A stretch of 64,000 nucleotides of DNA from Flavobacterium branchiarum (GCF_030409845.1 NZ_JAUFQQ010000003.1:930001-994000); one strand, 5' to 3'. Positions 1 through 9,523 are shown, numbered from the stretch's first letter. Notes: generated from the sequence alone by a model not told the origin. Made by a program: numbers and translations.

Positions 1-2
1 AC

Positions 3-926
3 TTAATTTTTAATTACGATTTCACCCGTTAGTTTTTCTTTCCAATTCGTCCAGTTATATTTTTTGCTAAAAACAAATAACAGGATAGGATAAATGATAA
101 GTACTGGTAAAATAACATCAATACCCGCAGAAGGTTCAGAAATATCTTTAAAAACAGAATGTGTTTGGAATACTGACCAATCCGAGGTAACCAATAGCGC
201 TCCCACTAAATTATTGGCAGCATGAAAGCCAAGTGCTAGCTCTATTCCTTCGTCCATTAAAGTGATGATTCCTAAAAATAAGCCCGTACCAATGTAGTAG
301 ATCATAATAATATATCCCATTTTAGAAACTTCGGGATTAAAAATGTGCATCATTCCAAATATAATAGAAGTCATTAGGAGCGGAAACCATTTGTTTCGAG
401 CCAAATTTGCAAATCCCTGCATTAAATAACCACGAAAAACATATTCTTCGGTACTCGTTTGAATAGGGATTAAAATAGTTGCAATAACAAATAAAATAGC
501 AAACGGAATAGGCTTGAAATTAATTACAAAATCGTCAGGACTTAGGTAATAAAACAAAACAGTAAGTACTGCGGTAAAAGTGCCCCAAAGTCCAAATGAA
601 AACAAGATGCGATTCCAATCGACTTTTGGTCTAGATGTTGTTACCGATAAAAAAGTTTGATGATGTATATAACGCACGGCAAAGTAAACACCTGCCAAAG
701 CAAATACAAACGAAATCAAGATTAGAAACAAAGTTATATTAGACTCAAAAATCGTCATTATTCCTGCTTCGCTAGCTGGATATGGCATTTTATTGACAAT
801 AGTTTCGTATGCTATAGCAAGCGTAAGCGGAATTTGACCAACAAAGGATGCTGTTATTATAAAAACAGAACCTAGTAAATATTTCCAAAATTTATTTTCG
901 TTTTTAACTCCTTGCTCTAGAAACAT
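3..926 (-). CDS. CPBP-family intramembrane glutamic endopeptidase
   Basis: A 307-residue polytopic membrane protein with about eight hydrophobic segments. The three motifs of the CPBP (Abi, type II CAAX protease-like) family are present in order: EEYVFRG in the middle, then FGMMH, then HAANN near the C-terminus; the glutamate pair and two histidines form the intramembrane active site in this family. Members include prenyl-protein proteases and bacteriocin-immunity proteins; the substrate here cannot be told. The gene is divergent from the ArsC-like gene, with about 110 bp between the starts. The stop codon lies at the left window edge, so the gene appears complete. Confidence 0.9.
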   Translation of the reverse strand: MFLEQGVKNENKFWKYLLGSVFIITASFVGQIPLTLAIAYETIVNKMPYPASEAGIMTIFESNITLFLILISFVFALAGVYFAVRYIHHQTFLSVTTSRPKVDWNRILFSFGLWGTFTAVLTVLFYYLSPDDFVINFKPIPFAILFVIATILIPIQTSTEEYVFRGYLMQGFANLARNKWFPLLMTSIIFGMMHIFNPEVSKMGYIIMIYYIGTGLFLGIITLMDEGIELALGFHAANNLVGALLVTSDWSVFQTHSVFKDISEPSAGIDVILPVLIIYPILLFVFSKKYNWTNWKEKLTGEIVIKN

Positions 927-969
927 GTATTTAAATTTAAAATAGTACTTCGATTTATTGCATAAATCT

Positions 970-977
970 TATTTTTG
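970..977 (+). promoter_or_regulatory. candidate -7 box upstream of the ArsC-like gene
   Basis: TATTTTTG matches the TAnnTTTG consensus of Bacteroidota housekeeping promoters and lies about 58 bp before the ATG at 1036. No well-spaced TTG -33 box is evident, so this is a consensus match only. Confidence 0.35.
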
Positions 978-1035
978 CTTGCACTAATTTACCTTTTTTT
1001 ATTTCAAATAGCTTTACTTCTTTAAAAAAATAAAT

Positions 1036-1386
1036 ATGATACAAATATATCACAACCCACGTTGCGGGAAATCAAGAAATTGCCTGGCTTTTATCGAAAA
1101 CACAAAACAAGAATTTGAGATAATCCCTTACCTTGTTGACACGCCTTCATTTGATGCGTTAAAAGAATTGCTTCAAAAATTAAGTTTAAAGCCAATAGAA
1201 TTAGTTCGTACCAAAGAAAAAATATGGATCGATAATTTTAAAAATAAAACAATGACTGATGCCGAAATTATTCAAGCAATGGCCGATAATCCTATTTTAA
1301 TCGAGCGTCCAATTGTCGTTAAAGATGGCAAAGCAATCATAGGAAGAGATTTAGAATTGGTAAAACCTTTTTTAGAAACATTCTAA
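1036..1386 (+). CDS. ArsC-family (glutaredoxin-type) reductase
   Basis: 116 residues, full length for the ArsC/Spx thioredoxin-fold family. The N-terminus shows HNPRCGKSRN with the single redox Cys10 of the CX3-type active site; downstream VRTKEK and IERPIVV are the conserved strand and anion-pocket segments. Typical members reduce arsenate with glutathione/glutaredoxin; small chromosomal homologues such as YfgD have uncertain substrates. No ars operon genes are adjacent, so arsenate resistance is not implied. Translated divergently from the CPBP protease and separated by about 87 bp from the downstream receptor gene. Confidence 0.85.
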   Translation: MIQIYHNPRCGKSRNCLAFIENTKQEFEIIPYLVDTPSFDALKELLQKLSLKPIELVRTKEKIWIDNFKNKTMTDAEIIQAMADNPILIERPIVVKDGKAIIGRDLELVKPFLETF

Positions 1387-1434
1387 AGAAGCCCATTAAC
1401 ATATTATTATGATTTTTCATTTTAAACCTCCAGT

Positions 1435-1442
1435 TACATTTG
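1435..1442 (+). promoter_or_regulatory. candidate -7 box of the TonB-dependent receptor gene
   Basis: TACATTTG matches TAnnTTTG and lies 31 bp upstream of the ATG at 1474, a typical distance in Flavobacterium. It suggests the receptor gene has its own promoter. Confidence 0.5.
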
Positions 1443-1473
1443 CAGTCTAAAAGCCAAATAGAAACTACCCAAA

Positions 1474-3951
1474 ATGAAAAAGAATCAATTAATCATGCTT
1501 GTATTACTTTTTACAAGTATTTTCAGTTTTGCCCAAGAACCTGGAGCACAAAGACTGAAAGTTAAAGTTACCGGTAAGGTTGTCGAGAAAACAACTAACC
1601 AACCACTTGAATATGCTACAATTACTTTGGTGAATACCAAAAATCCAAAAGCACTTGCAGGAGGAATTACCAATAATAAAGGAGAATTTAGTGTAGATGC
1701 TAGCCCAGGTGTTTATGATATTAAAATTGAATTTATTTCGTTTAAGGTAATCGAAATTAAACAAAAGAAAATTACAGAGAATACCAATTTAGGGCAACTT
1801 GCTTTATCAGAAGATGCTAATCAACTTAACGAAGTTGTCATTCGTGCAGAGAAATCTACAGTTGAAATTAAACTAGACAAAAAAGTATATAACGTAGGTC
1901 AGGATATGATTGTAAAGGGCGGAACAGTAAGTGATGTTCTTGATAATGTACCCTCAGTTTCTGTTGATACAGAAGGAAATGTAAGTTTAAGAGGAAGTGA
2001 TAACATCCGAATCTTGATCGACGGAAGGCCATCAAACGCGATAAACGTTGCCGAAGCATTACGACAAATTCCTGCCGATGCAATTGATAAAGTTGAGGTA
2101 ATTACAAATCCCTCAGCTCGTTATGATGCCGAAGGAGGATCTGGATTAATTAATATTATCCTTAAAAAAGGAAAAAACCAAGGTTTTAACGGGACTTTTA
2201 TTGCTTCAACAGGAATTCCAGAAACGTACGGAGTAAGCGCAAATGCAAATTATAAAACCGAAAAAATAAACTATTTCACGACAGCTGGATACAATTACAG
2301 AACTAATGAAGGAGGAGGTTTAACAAATACTCAATATTTTAATCCTGACGGAACTACTAAAAGTTTTTTAGATGAAAGTAGAGATACTGAAAGAATTAGA
2401 AAAAATTTCAACGCAAGAGCAGGAGTAGAGTGGATAATTAATCCAACCACTTTTTGGACAAATGCTATAAATTACCAAAAGAATTCAGGAGACGATACCG
2501 ATTTAATCAATTATAATGAATTTGATGCTAATCGTAACTTTACAAATGCAACATACCGTTTAAATGATGGTGTTACAGCTAGTGAAAACATAGAATACAC
2601 CTCTAATTTGATTAAAAATTTTAATGATAAAGGGCATAAACTTACTGTAGATGCATCGATTTCACGAAATACAGATGATAATGATGGTGTAATTACAGGA
2701 ACTCGAGGAGGTAATAATACGTTAAATAACCAGATTCAAAAGCAAGTACAATTGCAAGCAGACTATGTACTTCCGATAAGTGAAGGAAGTAGATTTGAAG
2801 CTGGATACAAAGGGAGCTTTGGTGATCTAAACAATAAATATCTCGTTTTAGATGCGTTAGGTGATAGAATAGATACTTTAGAATATAAAGAAAATATAAA
2901 CGCATTTTACACTCAATTTGGGGCTAAAATTAAGGACTCCAAATTTTCTTATCTTTTAGGATTGCGTTGGGAGGATACTAATATTCAAGTCAATTTATTA
3001 GATACAAAAGATTTCAATACTAAAAAATACAGCAACTTGTTTCCAAGTGCATTTCTAAGTTATGAAATATCAGATCAAAGTAATTTTACAGCTAGTTACA
3101 GTAAACGTGTTTCAAGACCAAGAGGACGTTTTATGAACCCAGCGTCTAACTACTCAAGTAATATTAATATTTTTCAAGGTAATCCAGATTTAGATCCTTC
3201 GTTAACTGATAAATATGATATAGGATATATCAAGCGTTGGGATAAAGTAACGTTTAATACGTCGGCTTATTTTGAAAATACAAAAGACGTGTTTAGTTTC
3301 GTTCGATCTCCTACAGGTGAAGTTGTAACTCCAGATGGTGAGGTCGTAACTCCTACGCCAGGTAATCCAGCAGTTGGAATTCCAGTTATCTTAAGCAGGC
3401 CAATTAACTTAGGAAAAGAGCAAAAATTTGGTTTCGAATTCACGCTAAATTATACACCGTTTAAATGGTGGAGAATAAACAGTAACTTCAATTTTTATAA
3501 CGTAGAAACTACAGGAGAAAATAGATATATTGATGCAAACAATGTTGAGGTTGTACAAAATCTTGACAATAAAGCTAATTCTTGGTATGCAAGAATCAAT
3601 TCAAAATTGACATTACCATACAAAATAGATTGGCAGTTAACAGCTATGTATAACGGAGAGCAAAAAACGGCTCAAGGTAAAAACCTTGATATGTTCGGTA
3701 TGAATACTGCTTTTAGTAAAGATATCCTTAAAGATAAAGCTACGGTTGCATTTAATATAAGCGATATTTTCAATTCTAGAAAAATGAGATCTTATACCTA
3801 TTTAGAGAATCAAACTTCATACGGAGAAATGCAATTCCGTAAGCGACAGTTTAATGTTTCATTTACATATAGATTCAATAAGCCTAAAAACGAAAGAGAA
3901 AAAGGTCCTAAGAATGATGGTGAAGGTGGTGGAGGAGAATTTCCAGGATAA
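1474..3951 (+). CDS. TonB-dependent receptor-like outer-membrane protein (CarboxypepD_reg + plug + barrel)
   Basis: 825 residues. A signal peptide (hydrophobic stretch ending SFAQ) is followed by a carboxypeptidase-D regulatory-like domain (about 30-115, GKVVEKTTNQPLEYATI), a plug domain (about 120-235, including VSLRGSDNIRILIDGRPS) and a long beta-barrel ending in an aromatic strand (VSFTYRF). A charged Gly-rich tail follows. This is the architecture of the 'outer membrane beta-barrel' TonB-receptor subfamily of Bacteroidota, which often lacks a SusD partner; none is present here. The ligand is unknown. A strong hairpin terminator follows at once, so the gene appears monocistronic. Confidence 0.88.
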   Translation: MKKNQLIMLVLLFTSIFSFAQEPGAQRLKVKVTGKVVEKTTNQPLEYATITLVNTKNPKALAGGITNNKGEFSVDASPGVYDIKIEFISFKVIEIKQKKITENTNLGQLALSEDANQLNEVVIRAEKSTVEIKLDKKVYNVGQDMIVKGGTVSDVLDNVPSVSVDTEGNVSLRGSDNIRILIDGRPSNAINVAEALRQIPADAIDKVEVITNPSARYDAEGGSGLINIILKKGKNQGFNGTFIASTGIPETYGVSANANYKTEKINYFTTAGYNYRTNEGGGLTNTQYFNPDGTTKSFLDESRDTERIRKNFNARAGVEWIINPTTFWTNAINYQKNSGDDTDLINYNEFDANRNFTNATYRLNDGVTASENIEYTSNLIKNFNDKGHKLTVDASISRNTDDNDGVITGTRGGNNTLNNQIQKQVQLQADYVLPISEGSRFEAGYKGSFGDLNNKYLVLDALGDRIDTLEYKENINAFYTQFGAKIKDSKFSYLLGLRWEDTNIQVNLLDTKDFNTKKYSNLFPSAFLSYEISDQSNFTASYSKRVSRPRGRFMNPASNYSSNINIFQGNPDLDPSLTDKYDIGYIKRWDKVTFNTSAYFENTKDVFSFVRSPTGEVVTPDGEVVTPTPGNPAVGIPVILSRPINLGKEQKFGFEFTLNYTPFKWWRINSNFNFYNVETTGENRYIDANNVEVVQNLDNKANSWYARINSKLTLPYKIDWQLTAMYNGEQKTAQGKNLDMFGMNTAFSKDILKDKATVAFNISDIFNSRKMRSYTYLENQTSYGEMQFRKRQFNVSFTYRFNKPKNEREKGPKNDGEGGGGEFPG

Positions 3952-3970
3952 GGAAATGACAGTATATAGA

Positions 3971-4000
3971 AAAGGACTCGTATTTACGAGTCCTTTTTTT
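3971..4000 (+). terminator. Rho-independent terminator of the receptor gene
   Basis: Stem AAAGGACTCG / CGAGTCCTTT around a TATTTA loop followed by a run of T, about 20 bp after the receptor stop codon. An almost identical hairpin recurs at 4161-4190. Confidence 0.85.
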
Positions 4001-4160
4001 ATATCCAGTAATCAGATTTATTCTGCTAGGAAAATAATGTTGTTGTGTAAAAAATAATAATAACTAAGCTCTTAGATTGTAATAATTAAATGATAGTTCA
4101 CAAAAATTGATCTACGGAGAAAAGTGAAGTTATAAAAGTGAATTTACTGAAAAAGCAAAA

Positions 4161-4190
4161 AAAAGGACTCGTATTTACGAGTCCTTTTTT
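4161..4190 (+). terminator. duplicate copy of the same terminator hairpin
   Basis: The same stem and loop as at 3971-4000 (AAAGGACTCG, TATTTA, CGAGTCCTTT), again followed by T residues and by a similar short tail (AGTAATCA). No gene lies between the two copies. It may also end transcription of the convergent small gene at 4211-4375. Confidence 0.7.
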
Positions 4191-4210
4191 ATGTAGTAAT
4201 CAAATTAGTT

Positions 4211-4375
4211 TTAAATTGATTGCTCTTTCTTTGCTTTTCTTTCTTTGTACATTTCCCATAAAGCTCCACCAATCCAATATTGAACGAAACCTACAAGAAA
4301 AAACATTAACCAAAATCCTATAGTAAGAATGGTTAAGAAAAGTAAAAAGCCTAAATACTGTGAAAATTCAAACAT
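4211..4375 (-). CDS. small membrane protein, function unknown
   Basis: The frame is open from 4405, but the ATG at 4375 is preferred because it begins MFEFSQYLGF and leads directly into hydrophobic sequence. The resulting 54 residues hold two adjacent transmembrane segments (FLLFLTILTIGF and FFLVGFVQYWIGG) and a short, strongly basic/acidic cytoplasmic tail (MYKERKAKKEQ). The protein is not assigned to any family with a known role. It is convergent with the receptor gene. The composition and the clean membrane-plus-tail pattern argue that it is real. Confidence 0.6.
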   Translation of the reverse strand: MFEFSQYLGFLLFLTILTIGFWLMFFLVGFVQYWIGGALWEMYKERKAKKEQSI

Positions 4376-4473
4376 GTTTTCCGGAATTTTTGAATGTAGC
4401 CACAAATGTATGCCTAATATTTTTTCTTACCAATAAAAAACCAAATCAATTTTTATAAAATAGTAATTATCCG

Positions 4474-4481
4474 TATTTTTG
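4474..4481 (+). promoter_or_regulatory. candidate -7 box in the fumC upstream region
   Basis: TATTTTTG matches TAnnTTTG. It is about 175 bp before fumC and lies upstream of the dispersed repeat at 4520-4599, so if it serves fumC the repeat would be part of the 5' leader. Uncertain. Confidence 0.25.
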
Positions 4482-4519
4482 AGGTCAATTTAAAATGAAT
4501 ATGCCTAGAGTTTACCTCT

Positions 4520-4599
4520 GGAGCTATTTCCAGCTGTTCGTTATATCTTTTTTTGGCTAAAAAGCCTTAAAAAAAGGATGCCACTTCCATCTGGGCTAG
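4520..4599 (-). repeat. dispersed flavobacterial intergenic repeat, copy 1
   Basis: Read on the minus strand this begins CTAGCCCAGAT, continues with AGTGGCATCC, an A/T-rich stem (shown by its TTTTTTT and AAAAAAA arms) and ends near AGCTGGAAATAGCTCC. The copy at 15253-15333 on the plus strand shares the same blocks in the same order. It lies between two genes and encodes nothing; the central part can fold as a hairpin. Similar sequences are familiar from Flavobacterium intergenic regions. Confidence 0.75.
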
Positions 4600-4656
4600 A
4601 GATTACCGTTACCAAATAGGAGATTTTTATATAATAACACACATAAATACACTAAA

Positions 4657-6054
4657 ATGAAATTTAGAATAGAAAAAGACACCATGGGAGAGGTGCAAGT
4701 TCCTGCAGAAAAATATTGGGGTGCACAAACAGAACGTTCTCGTAATAATTTCAAAATTGGAGCTTCGGCATCAATGCCAAAAGAGATCGTAGAAGGATTT
4801 GCTTACTTAAAAAAAGCAGCAGCTTTTGCAAACCATGATTTAGGTGTTTTACCAGTAGAAAAAAGAGATGCTATTGCTGCAGTATGCGACGAAATATTAG
4901 CAGGTAAATTAGACGATCAATTCCCGTTGGTAATTTGGCAAACAGGTTCAGGTACGCAAAGTAACATGAACGTAAACGAAGTAATTGCAAACCGCGCACA
5001 AGTTCTTAAAGGATTTGAAATTGGCGAAGGTGAGCAATTCATAAAAGCAAATGATGATGTAAACAAATCGCAATCATCAAACGATACATTTCCAACAGGA
5101 ATGCACATTGCAGCTTACAAAGCAGTTGTAGAAATTACAATTCCAGGAGTTGAAAAATTAAGAGACACACTTCATGCAAAAGCAGTTGAATATAAAAATG
5201 TTGTAAAAATTGGACGTACGCACCTTATGGATGCAACTCCACTTACTTTAGGACAAGAACTTTCAGGATATGCTGCACAATTAACCTATGGTTTAAAAGC
5301 GCTTAAAAACACTTTAGCACACTTATCAGAAGTTGCTTTAGGAGGAACAGCAGTAGGTACAGGATTAAATACACCAGCAGGATACGATGTAAAAGTAGCG
5401 GCATATATTGCTGAGTTCACAGGACATCCATTTGTAACAGCTGAAAATAAATTTGAAGCACTTGCAGCTCACGATGCAATCGTAGAATCACATGGAGCAT
5501 TAAAGCAATTAGCAGTTTCATTAAACAAAATTGCAAATGACGTTCGTATGTTAGCTTCAGGGCCACGTTCTGGAATTGGAGAAATCATTATTCCAGAAAA
5601 TGAGCCAGGTTCATCTATTATGCCAGGAAAAGTAAACCCAACACAATGCGAAGCATTAACAATGGTTTGTGCTCAGGTTATGGGTAACGATGTAGCTATT
5701 TCAGTAGGAGGAATGCAAGGACATTATGAATTAAATGTTTTTAAACCAGTAATGGCAGCAAACTTCTTGCAATCGGCACGTTTATTAGGAGATGCTTGTG
5801 TTTCTTTTGATGAGCATTGTGCACAAGGTATTGAGCCAAACTACAAACGTATTAAAGAATTAGTAGATAATTCATTAATGTTAGTAACAGCTTTAAATAC
5901 TAAAATTGGATATTACAAATCAGCAGAAATAGCTCAAACAGCACACAAAAATGGAACAACTCTTAAAGAAGAAGCAGTTCGTTTAGGTTATGTAACACCA
6001 GAAGATTTTGATGCTTGGGTAAAACCAGAAGATATGGTTGGAACTCTTAAATAA
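4657..6054 (+). CDS. fumC: class II fumarate hydratase
   Basis: 465 residues, the standard length for class II fumarase, which interconverts fumarate and L-malate in the TCA cycle in the cytoplasm. Seen directly are [13 protein letters not shown], the [10 protein letters not shown] region, [16 protein letters not shown] with the active-site His, and the superfamily signature [13 protein letters not shown] at about residue 318 with the catalytic Ser. The C-terminal [14 protein letters not shown] is fumarase-like rather than aspartase-like. It stands alone, with no neighbouring TCA genes, and is followed by a long repeat-rich intergenic region. Confidence 0.96.
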   Translation: MKFRIEKDTMGEVQVPAEKYWGAQTERSRNNFKIGASASMPKEIVEGFAYLKKAAAFANHDLGVLPVEKRDAIAAVCDEILAGKLDDQFPLVIWQTGSGTQSNMNVNEVIANRAQVLKGFEIGEGEQFIKANDDVNKSQSSNDTFPTGMHIAAYKAVVEITIPGVEKLRDTLHAKAVEYKNVVKIGRTHLMDATPLTLGQELSGYAAQLTYGLKALKNTLAHLSEVALGGTAVGTGLNTPAGYDVKVAAYIAEFTGHPFVTAENKFEALAAHDAIVESHGALKQLAVSLNKIANDVRMLASGPRSGIGEIIIPENEPGSSIMPGKVNPTQCEALTMVCAQVMGNDVAISVGGMQGHYELNVFKPVMAANFLQSARLLGDACVSFDEHCAQGIEPNYKRIKELVDNSLMLVTALNTKIGYYKSAEIAQTAHKNGTTLKEEAVRLGYVTPEDFDAWVKPEDMVGTLK

Positions 6055-6304
6055 TTAATTATTAATTATGGATTGTTAATTGTTAATGATACTTGATAAA
6101 AAACCGTCGCGGTCGTGGTTTACAGTCTCAGTTTGCAGTCTCAGTTTGCAGTCTCAGTCTCAGTTTGCAGTCTCAGTCTCAGTCACGGTAATCAGTAACA
6201 GTTTATAGTCACAGTTGCAGTGTTTCTCTGAGTGTATACGAAGAGTAGTAACTGTTAATTGTTAGTTATAAATTATTAATTGTTAATCATTCATAATAAA
6301 TGAA

Positions 6305-6343
6305 AAAACCCTGTAATGTACAAACGTTGCAGGGTTTCGTTTT
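6305..6343 (+). terminator. hairpin terminator downstream of fumC, copy 1
   Basis: AAAACCCTGTAA ... TTGCAGGGTTT forms a stem around TGTACAAACG and is followed by a T-rich stretch. It is preceded by TTCATAATAAATG, which is also duplicated at the second copy. Confidence 0.6.
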
Positions 6344-6514
6344 ATATGTCTGTTTTGTCAGTAAAAAAAGTGACATAATCAGCGATTGATAATTAACCAT
6401 CACTCATTAATTGTTTAATTATAAAATGTTAATGATGCGTAATAAATAAACAGTCGCAGTGACAGTAATCAGTCTCAGCATCACCCATTAATTGTTAATC
6501 ATTCATAATAAATG

Positions 6515-6553
6515 AAAAACCCTGCAATGTACAAACGTTGCAGGGTTTAGTTT
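6515..6553 (+). terminator. hairpin terminator downstream of fumC, copy 2
   Basis: AAAACCCTGCAA TGTACAAACG TTGCAGGGTTT, here a perfect stem, followed by AGTTTTAT. It is a near copy of 6305-6343 including its upstream flank, which indicates a local duplication of the terminator. Confidence 0.6.
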
Positions 6554-6790
6554 TATATACTATCTATTGTCTTCCTGAGCGGAGTCGAAGGATTATGGAT
6601 CTAGTGTTCAGTCTTAGTTTACAGTTTCAGTTTACAGTTTCAGTTTACAGTCTCAGTCTCAGTCTCAGTCTCAGTCTCAGTTTACAGTTACAGTCTCAGT
6701 CGGAGAGTATTAATAATTAATCATCAACAATCAATCATCAACAATCAACCATTAATAACTAATCATCAACAATTTATAATTAAGAATTAA

Positions 6791-7993
6791 TTATTTTCCA
6801 TCAACATAATCCTGTAAATAACTAAAACGAGGCGTTAGCTTACCGTTTTCTGTTATTTTGGCTCTTTGTAAGATACCATCTTTATCGCCGTTAAAAAAGG
6901 CTGGAATTACGTGTTCCATAAAAAGTTCTCCAAAACCTTCGCTGGCATCCTTAGGAATTTCGCAAGGTAAATTGTCAACAGCCATAACTACAACTGCAGC
7001 AGGATGAAAAACATCAACCTCTTTGTTCTCGCCAGGGAAATAACCATATAAAGGCTCTTCGATAGTCGATGAGCGAAGCGTACAGGCAATAGGACCATCA
7101 ATGTCGCATGAAATATCGGCAACAACTTTTATTTTGCAATCTTTAGACTGAAGCATTTCTCTAGTCAAAATCATTGGTGCATCATTTGCGTGAAAGTGCC
7201 CAGCAAAATAAACATCAGTTACTCGAGTGAATCTTTCAAAATCAGAAACGTATTCTTGAGGATGCTCGTAAAAATCAGTATAATCTAAAAGTTGACCGTC
7301 TTTACGTTTGTTGTAATCCAAAACATCAAGTTGAACATAAACCGCTTGAGTGTAATTTTTAGTTAGGTAATTGTCAATTGTTACCTCTTTTATTTTAATA
7401 GCATCAAGAATCTCTTTAGCACCGCTACCAACTTTTCCGGTTCCAGTAATAACAAATTTTAATGGAGGAAGCGTAATTCGTTTTAAATGAGCAATTAAAG
7501 CCTCTTTGCCAGATAAAGTTTCAGCTTTAGGTAATTTAAACAATTCAAATTTAATTCCGAAAGCACGAATACCATTATATACACCAACAATACCAGCGTA
7601 TCTTCCAAAACCAATAAGTCTTTGGTTGTGAGAATTTACAATAGTTTCATGATCGTATAACTCGATGTTTTTTTCTAAAATTGCTTGTAGCAATTTTCGA
7701 TTATAAGGTTGTTTCTTGATGGTATGAGAAAAGAAAAAATAAGCTTTATCAGAAATTAAATTCTCGATAGGAACTTCTTTTACTCCAAATAATACATCGC
7801 AATCCGAAACATCATCCGTTACAGTTATGCCCAAGCTTTTGTATTGAATATCGGTAAAAATACGAATATCCGAACTTTCTACCGCAACAGTAGCTTCATG
7901 ATAAAGTTGTTTCAATCGAGCCAGTTCATTAGGAGCAAATACAACCCTTCTGTCTGGTGGGCTTTTTCTTTCTTTTATAATTCCAAATTTCAT
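6791..7993 (-). CDS. NAD(P)-dependent oxidoreductase of the alanine/saccharopine dehydrogenase family
   Basis: 400 residues. The N-terminus (MKFGIIKERKSPPDRRVVFAP) is the alanine dehydrogenase/transhydrogenase N-terminal domain; GTGKVGSGAKEILDA at about 185-200 is a Rossmann dinucleotide-binding loop (GxGxxGxG-like). The later VADISCDIDGPIACTLRSST resembles lysine-forming saccharopine dehydrogenase (LYS1-type). Bacteroidota carry such proteins without a fungal lysine pathway, so the amino-acid substrate is uncertain. A candidate promoter lies about 60 bp upstream on the minus strand. The flanking genes are unrelated. Confidence 0.8.
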   Translation of the reverse strand: MKFGIIKERKSPPDRRVVFAPNELARLKQLYHEATVAVESSDIRIFTDIQYKSLGITVTDDVSDCDVLFGVKEVPIENLISDKAYFFFSHTIKKQPYNRKLLQAILEKNIELYDHETIVNSHNQRLIGFGRYAGIVGVYNGIRAFGIKFELFKLPKAETLSGKEALIAHLKRITLPPLKFVITGTGKVGSGAKEILDAIKIKEVTIDNYLTKNYTQAVYVQLDVLDYNKRKDGQLLDYTDFYEHPQEYVSDFERFTRVTDVYFAGHFHANDAPMILTREMLQSKDCKIKVVADISCDIDGPIACTLRSSTIEEPLYGYFPGENKEVDVFHPAAVVVMAVDNLPCEIPKDASEGFGELFMEHVIPAFFNGDKDGILQRAKITENGKLTPRFSYLQDYVDGK

Positions 7994-8053
7994 TTATCGG
8001 TGTTTAGATTTTTATAAATATAACTTTATCGGTCGAATTTGTTTTAAATATAA

Positions 8054-8061
8054 CAAATATA
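8054..8061 (-). promoter_or_regulatory. candidate -7 box of the oxidoreductase gene
   Basis: On the minus strand the octamer reads TATATTTG, a perfect TAnnTTTG match, 61 bp before the ATG at 7993. No clear -33 TTG is seen. Confidence 0.4.
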
Positions 8062-8211
8062 GTTAAAGTTTTGTTGTTTTTTTTTAATAATATCAAAGCT
8101 GATTTTATTATGACCTGATGTTCAGTGGTCTGGTAAAAGTAAAGCTTAAGACTGTGTTAAATTACGAGAATTCATCTCAAAAAGACAAATAAACAAAAGT
8201 ATTCAATTCTA

Positions 8212-8219
8212 TATATTTG
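8212..8219 (+). promoter_or_regulatory. candidate -7 box of the serine hydrolase gene
   Basis: TATATTTG, a perfect TAnnTTTG match, 19 bp upstream of the ATG at 8239, implying a very short leader. Confidence 0.5.
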
Positions 8220-8238
8220 TTTCCCTAGAATCCAACTC

Positions 8239-9435
8239 ATGAATTTCATTAAAAAAGCAAATATACCACAAATCCTTTTCCTTATTTTAGTTTTAAGCTC
8301 TTGTGGAAAAGATAAAAATACAAATGCAGTAGATAGCGAAACTGTAGAAGATACACTCCCTAAAATGAAGCCATTGCTTCATGAAAAAAAACTACCTGCA
8401 AATTATGTAGCGACAATAAAAAACAAAGTTGATTCTTTTTACAACAAGAACTGGCCTAATAATTCTATGAACGGAAGTTTTTTGGTAGCAAGAAACGGCC
8501 AGATTATCTATGAAAAATACGAAGGATATGCGAATAAGAATCAAAAAACAGAGATTGATGTAAACACACCGTTGCACATAGCATCGGTTAGTAAAGTACT
8601 TACAGCAACAGCCATTTTAAAATTGGTAAATGCAGGCAAATTTGATTTAGATCAGAAAGTAAATACCATTTTAAAAACATTTCCTTATGAAGATATCACA
8701 GTAAGAATGTTATTAAACCACAGAAGTGGAATGCGTAATTATGCTTATTTTACAGATAAGGACAAAACAATTTGGGACAGACACAATCAATTAACAAATC
8801 AGGATATTTTAAATATCATGGCTACAAAAGATATTGGTTTAGAGTATAAACCCAACACTCGTTTTACCTATTGTAATACCAATTATGCGATGTTGGCATT
8901 AATTATAGAAAAAATAACAGGACTAAGTTATAAAGAGGCAATGAGCCAAATGATTTTTAAGCCTTTGGGAATGACTCATACTTACGTTTTTGATATCGAT
9001 AAAGACAGAAAAACAGCGGTTCCTTCTTATAAAGGAAATAATGTTGAAATTGGAATAGATTATCTAGATGCTGTTTATGGAGATAAAAATATCTATTCAA
9101 CTCCTAGAGATTTATTAAAATTTGATAGAGCCAGAAATGCGCCAGATTTCTTAAAACCTAATTTGCTTAAGCAAGTGTATGAAGGATATAGCAATGAGCG
9201 TAAAGGGGAGAAAAACTACGGATTAGGCATCCGAATGATAAATTGGTATTCTGGTCAGCATTTTTATTTTCATAACGGTTGGTGGCACGGAAATACGTCA
9301 GCGTATATTACACTTCAAAAAGAAAATGTTACTATAATTGCCTTGTCAAATAAATTTACTCGTAACACATACGCAGTTCGTAAATTGGCACCATTATTTG
9401 GAGATTATCCTTTTGTTTTTAAAGATATCGACTAA
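8239..9435 (+). CDS. lipoprotein serine hydrolase (class C beta-lactamase/PBP fold)
   Basis: 398 residues. The N-terminus is a lipoprotein signal (hydrophobic segment ending LVLSSC, lipobox Cys about 22). The serine hydrolase triad motifs are in order: SVSK (Ser116, Lys119), YCN (Tyr211-Asn213) and HNG near 352 in place of KTG. This fold includes beta-lactamases, DD-peptidases and esterases; the HNG variant and lipid anchor fit an envelope esterase or peptidase better than a resistance enzyme, but the substrate is not known. It is monocistronic, between the divergent oxidoreductase and the tmRNA gene. Confidence 0.87.
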   Translation: MNFIKKANIPQILFLILVLSSCGKDKNTNAVDSETVEDTLPKMKPLLHEKKLPANYVATIKNKVDSFYNKNWPNNSMNGSFLVARNGQIIYEKYEGYANKNQKTEIDVNTPLHIASVSKVLTATAILKLVNAGKFDLDQKVNTILKTFPYEDITVRMLLNHRSGMRNYAYFTDKDKTIWDRHNQLTNQDILNIMATKDIGLEYKPNTRFTYCNTNYAMLALIIEKITGLSYKEAMSQMIFKPLGMTHTYVFDIDKDRKTAVPSYKGNNVEIGIDYLDAVYGDKNIYSTPRDLLKFDRARNAPDFLKPNLLKQVYEGYSNERKGEKNYGLGIRMINWYSGQHFYFHNGWWHGNTSAYITLQKENVTIIALSNKFTRNTYAVRKLAPLFGDYPFVFKDID

Positions 9436-9515
9436 TATTTTCGGTAAATAATTAAGGTTAAAAATAGAATTGAATATTTTTTGAAAAATTATTTCAATTG
9501 ATGGTTCAAAAAGCG

Positions 9516-9523
9516 TAATTTTG
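9516..9523 (+). promoter_or_regulatory. promoter -7 box of ssrA
   Basis: TAATTTTG matches TAnnTTTG, about 27 bp before the mature tmRNA 5' end. A TTG at 9498-9500 is 15 bp upstream, slightly short of the usual 17-23 bp spacing. Confidence 0.5.

Larger units (their letters stand above)
6055..6790. repeat. repeat-rich intergenic region (CAGTCTCAG-type low complexity)
   Basis: No gene is seen. Three tracts of short degenerate repeats of the kind CAGTCTCAG / CAGTTTGCAG / CAGTTTACAG occur at about 6121-6219, 6451-6480 and 6605-6705. Between them lie AT-rich repeats (ATTAATTGTTAATCATTCAT) and two nearly identical hairpins (separate entries). A short CTGAGCGGAGTCGAAGGA element at about 6574 recurs at about 24715. 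Such tracts are common between flavobacterial genes. Confidence 0.8.

Noticed and set aside
3854..4323. Two short plus-strand ORFs sharing KKGLVFTSPF
   Set aside because: The shared peptide is the translation of the duplicated terminator hairpin; no other coding character.
6538..6720. 60-codon ORF with Ser-Leu repeats (SLSLSLSLSL)
   Set aside because: It is a translation of the CAGTCTCAG low-complexity tract and has no protein-like sequence outside it.
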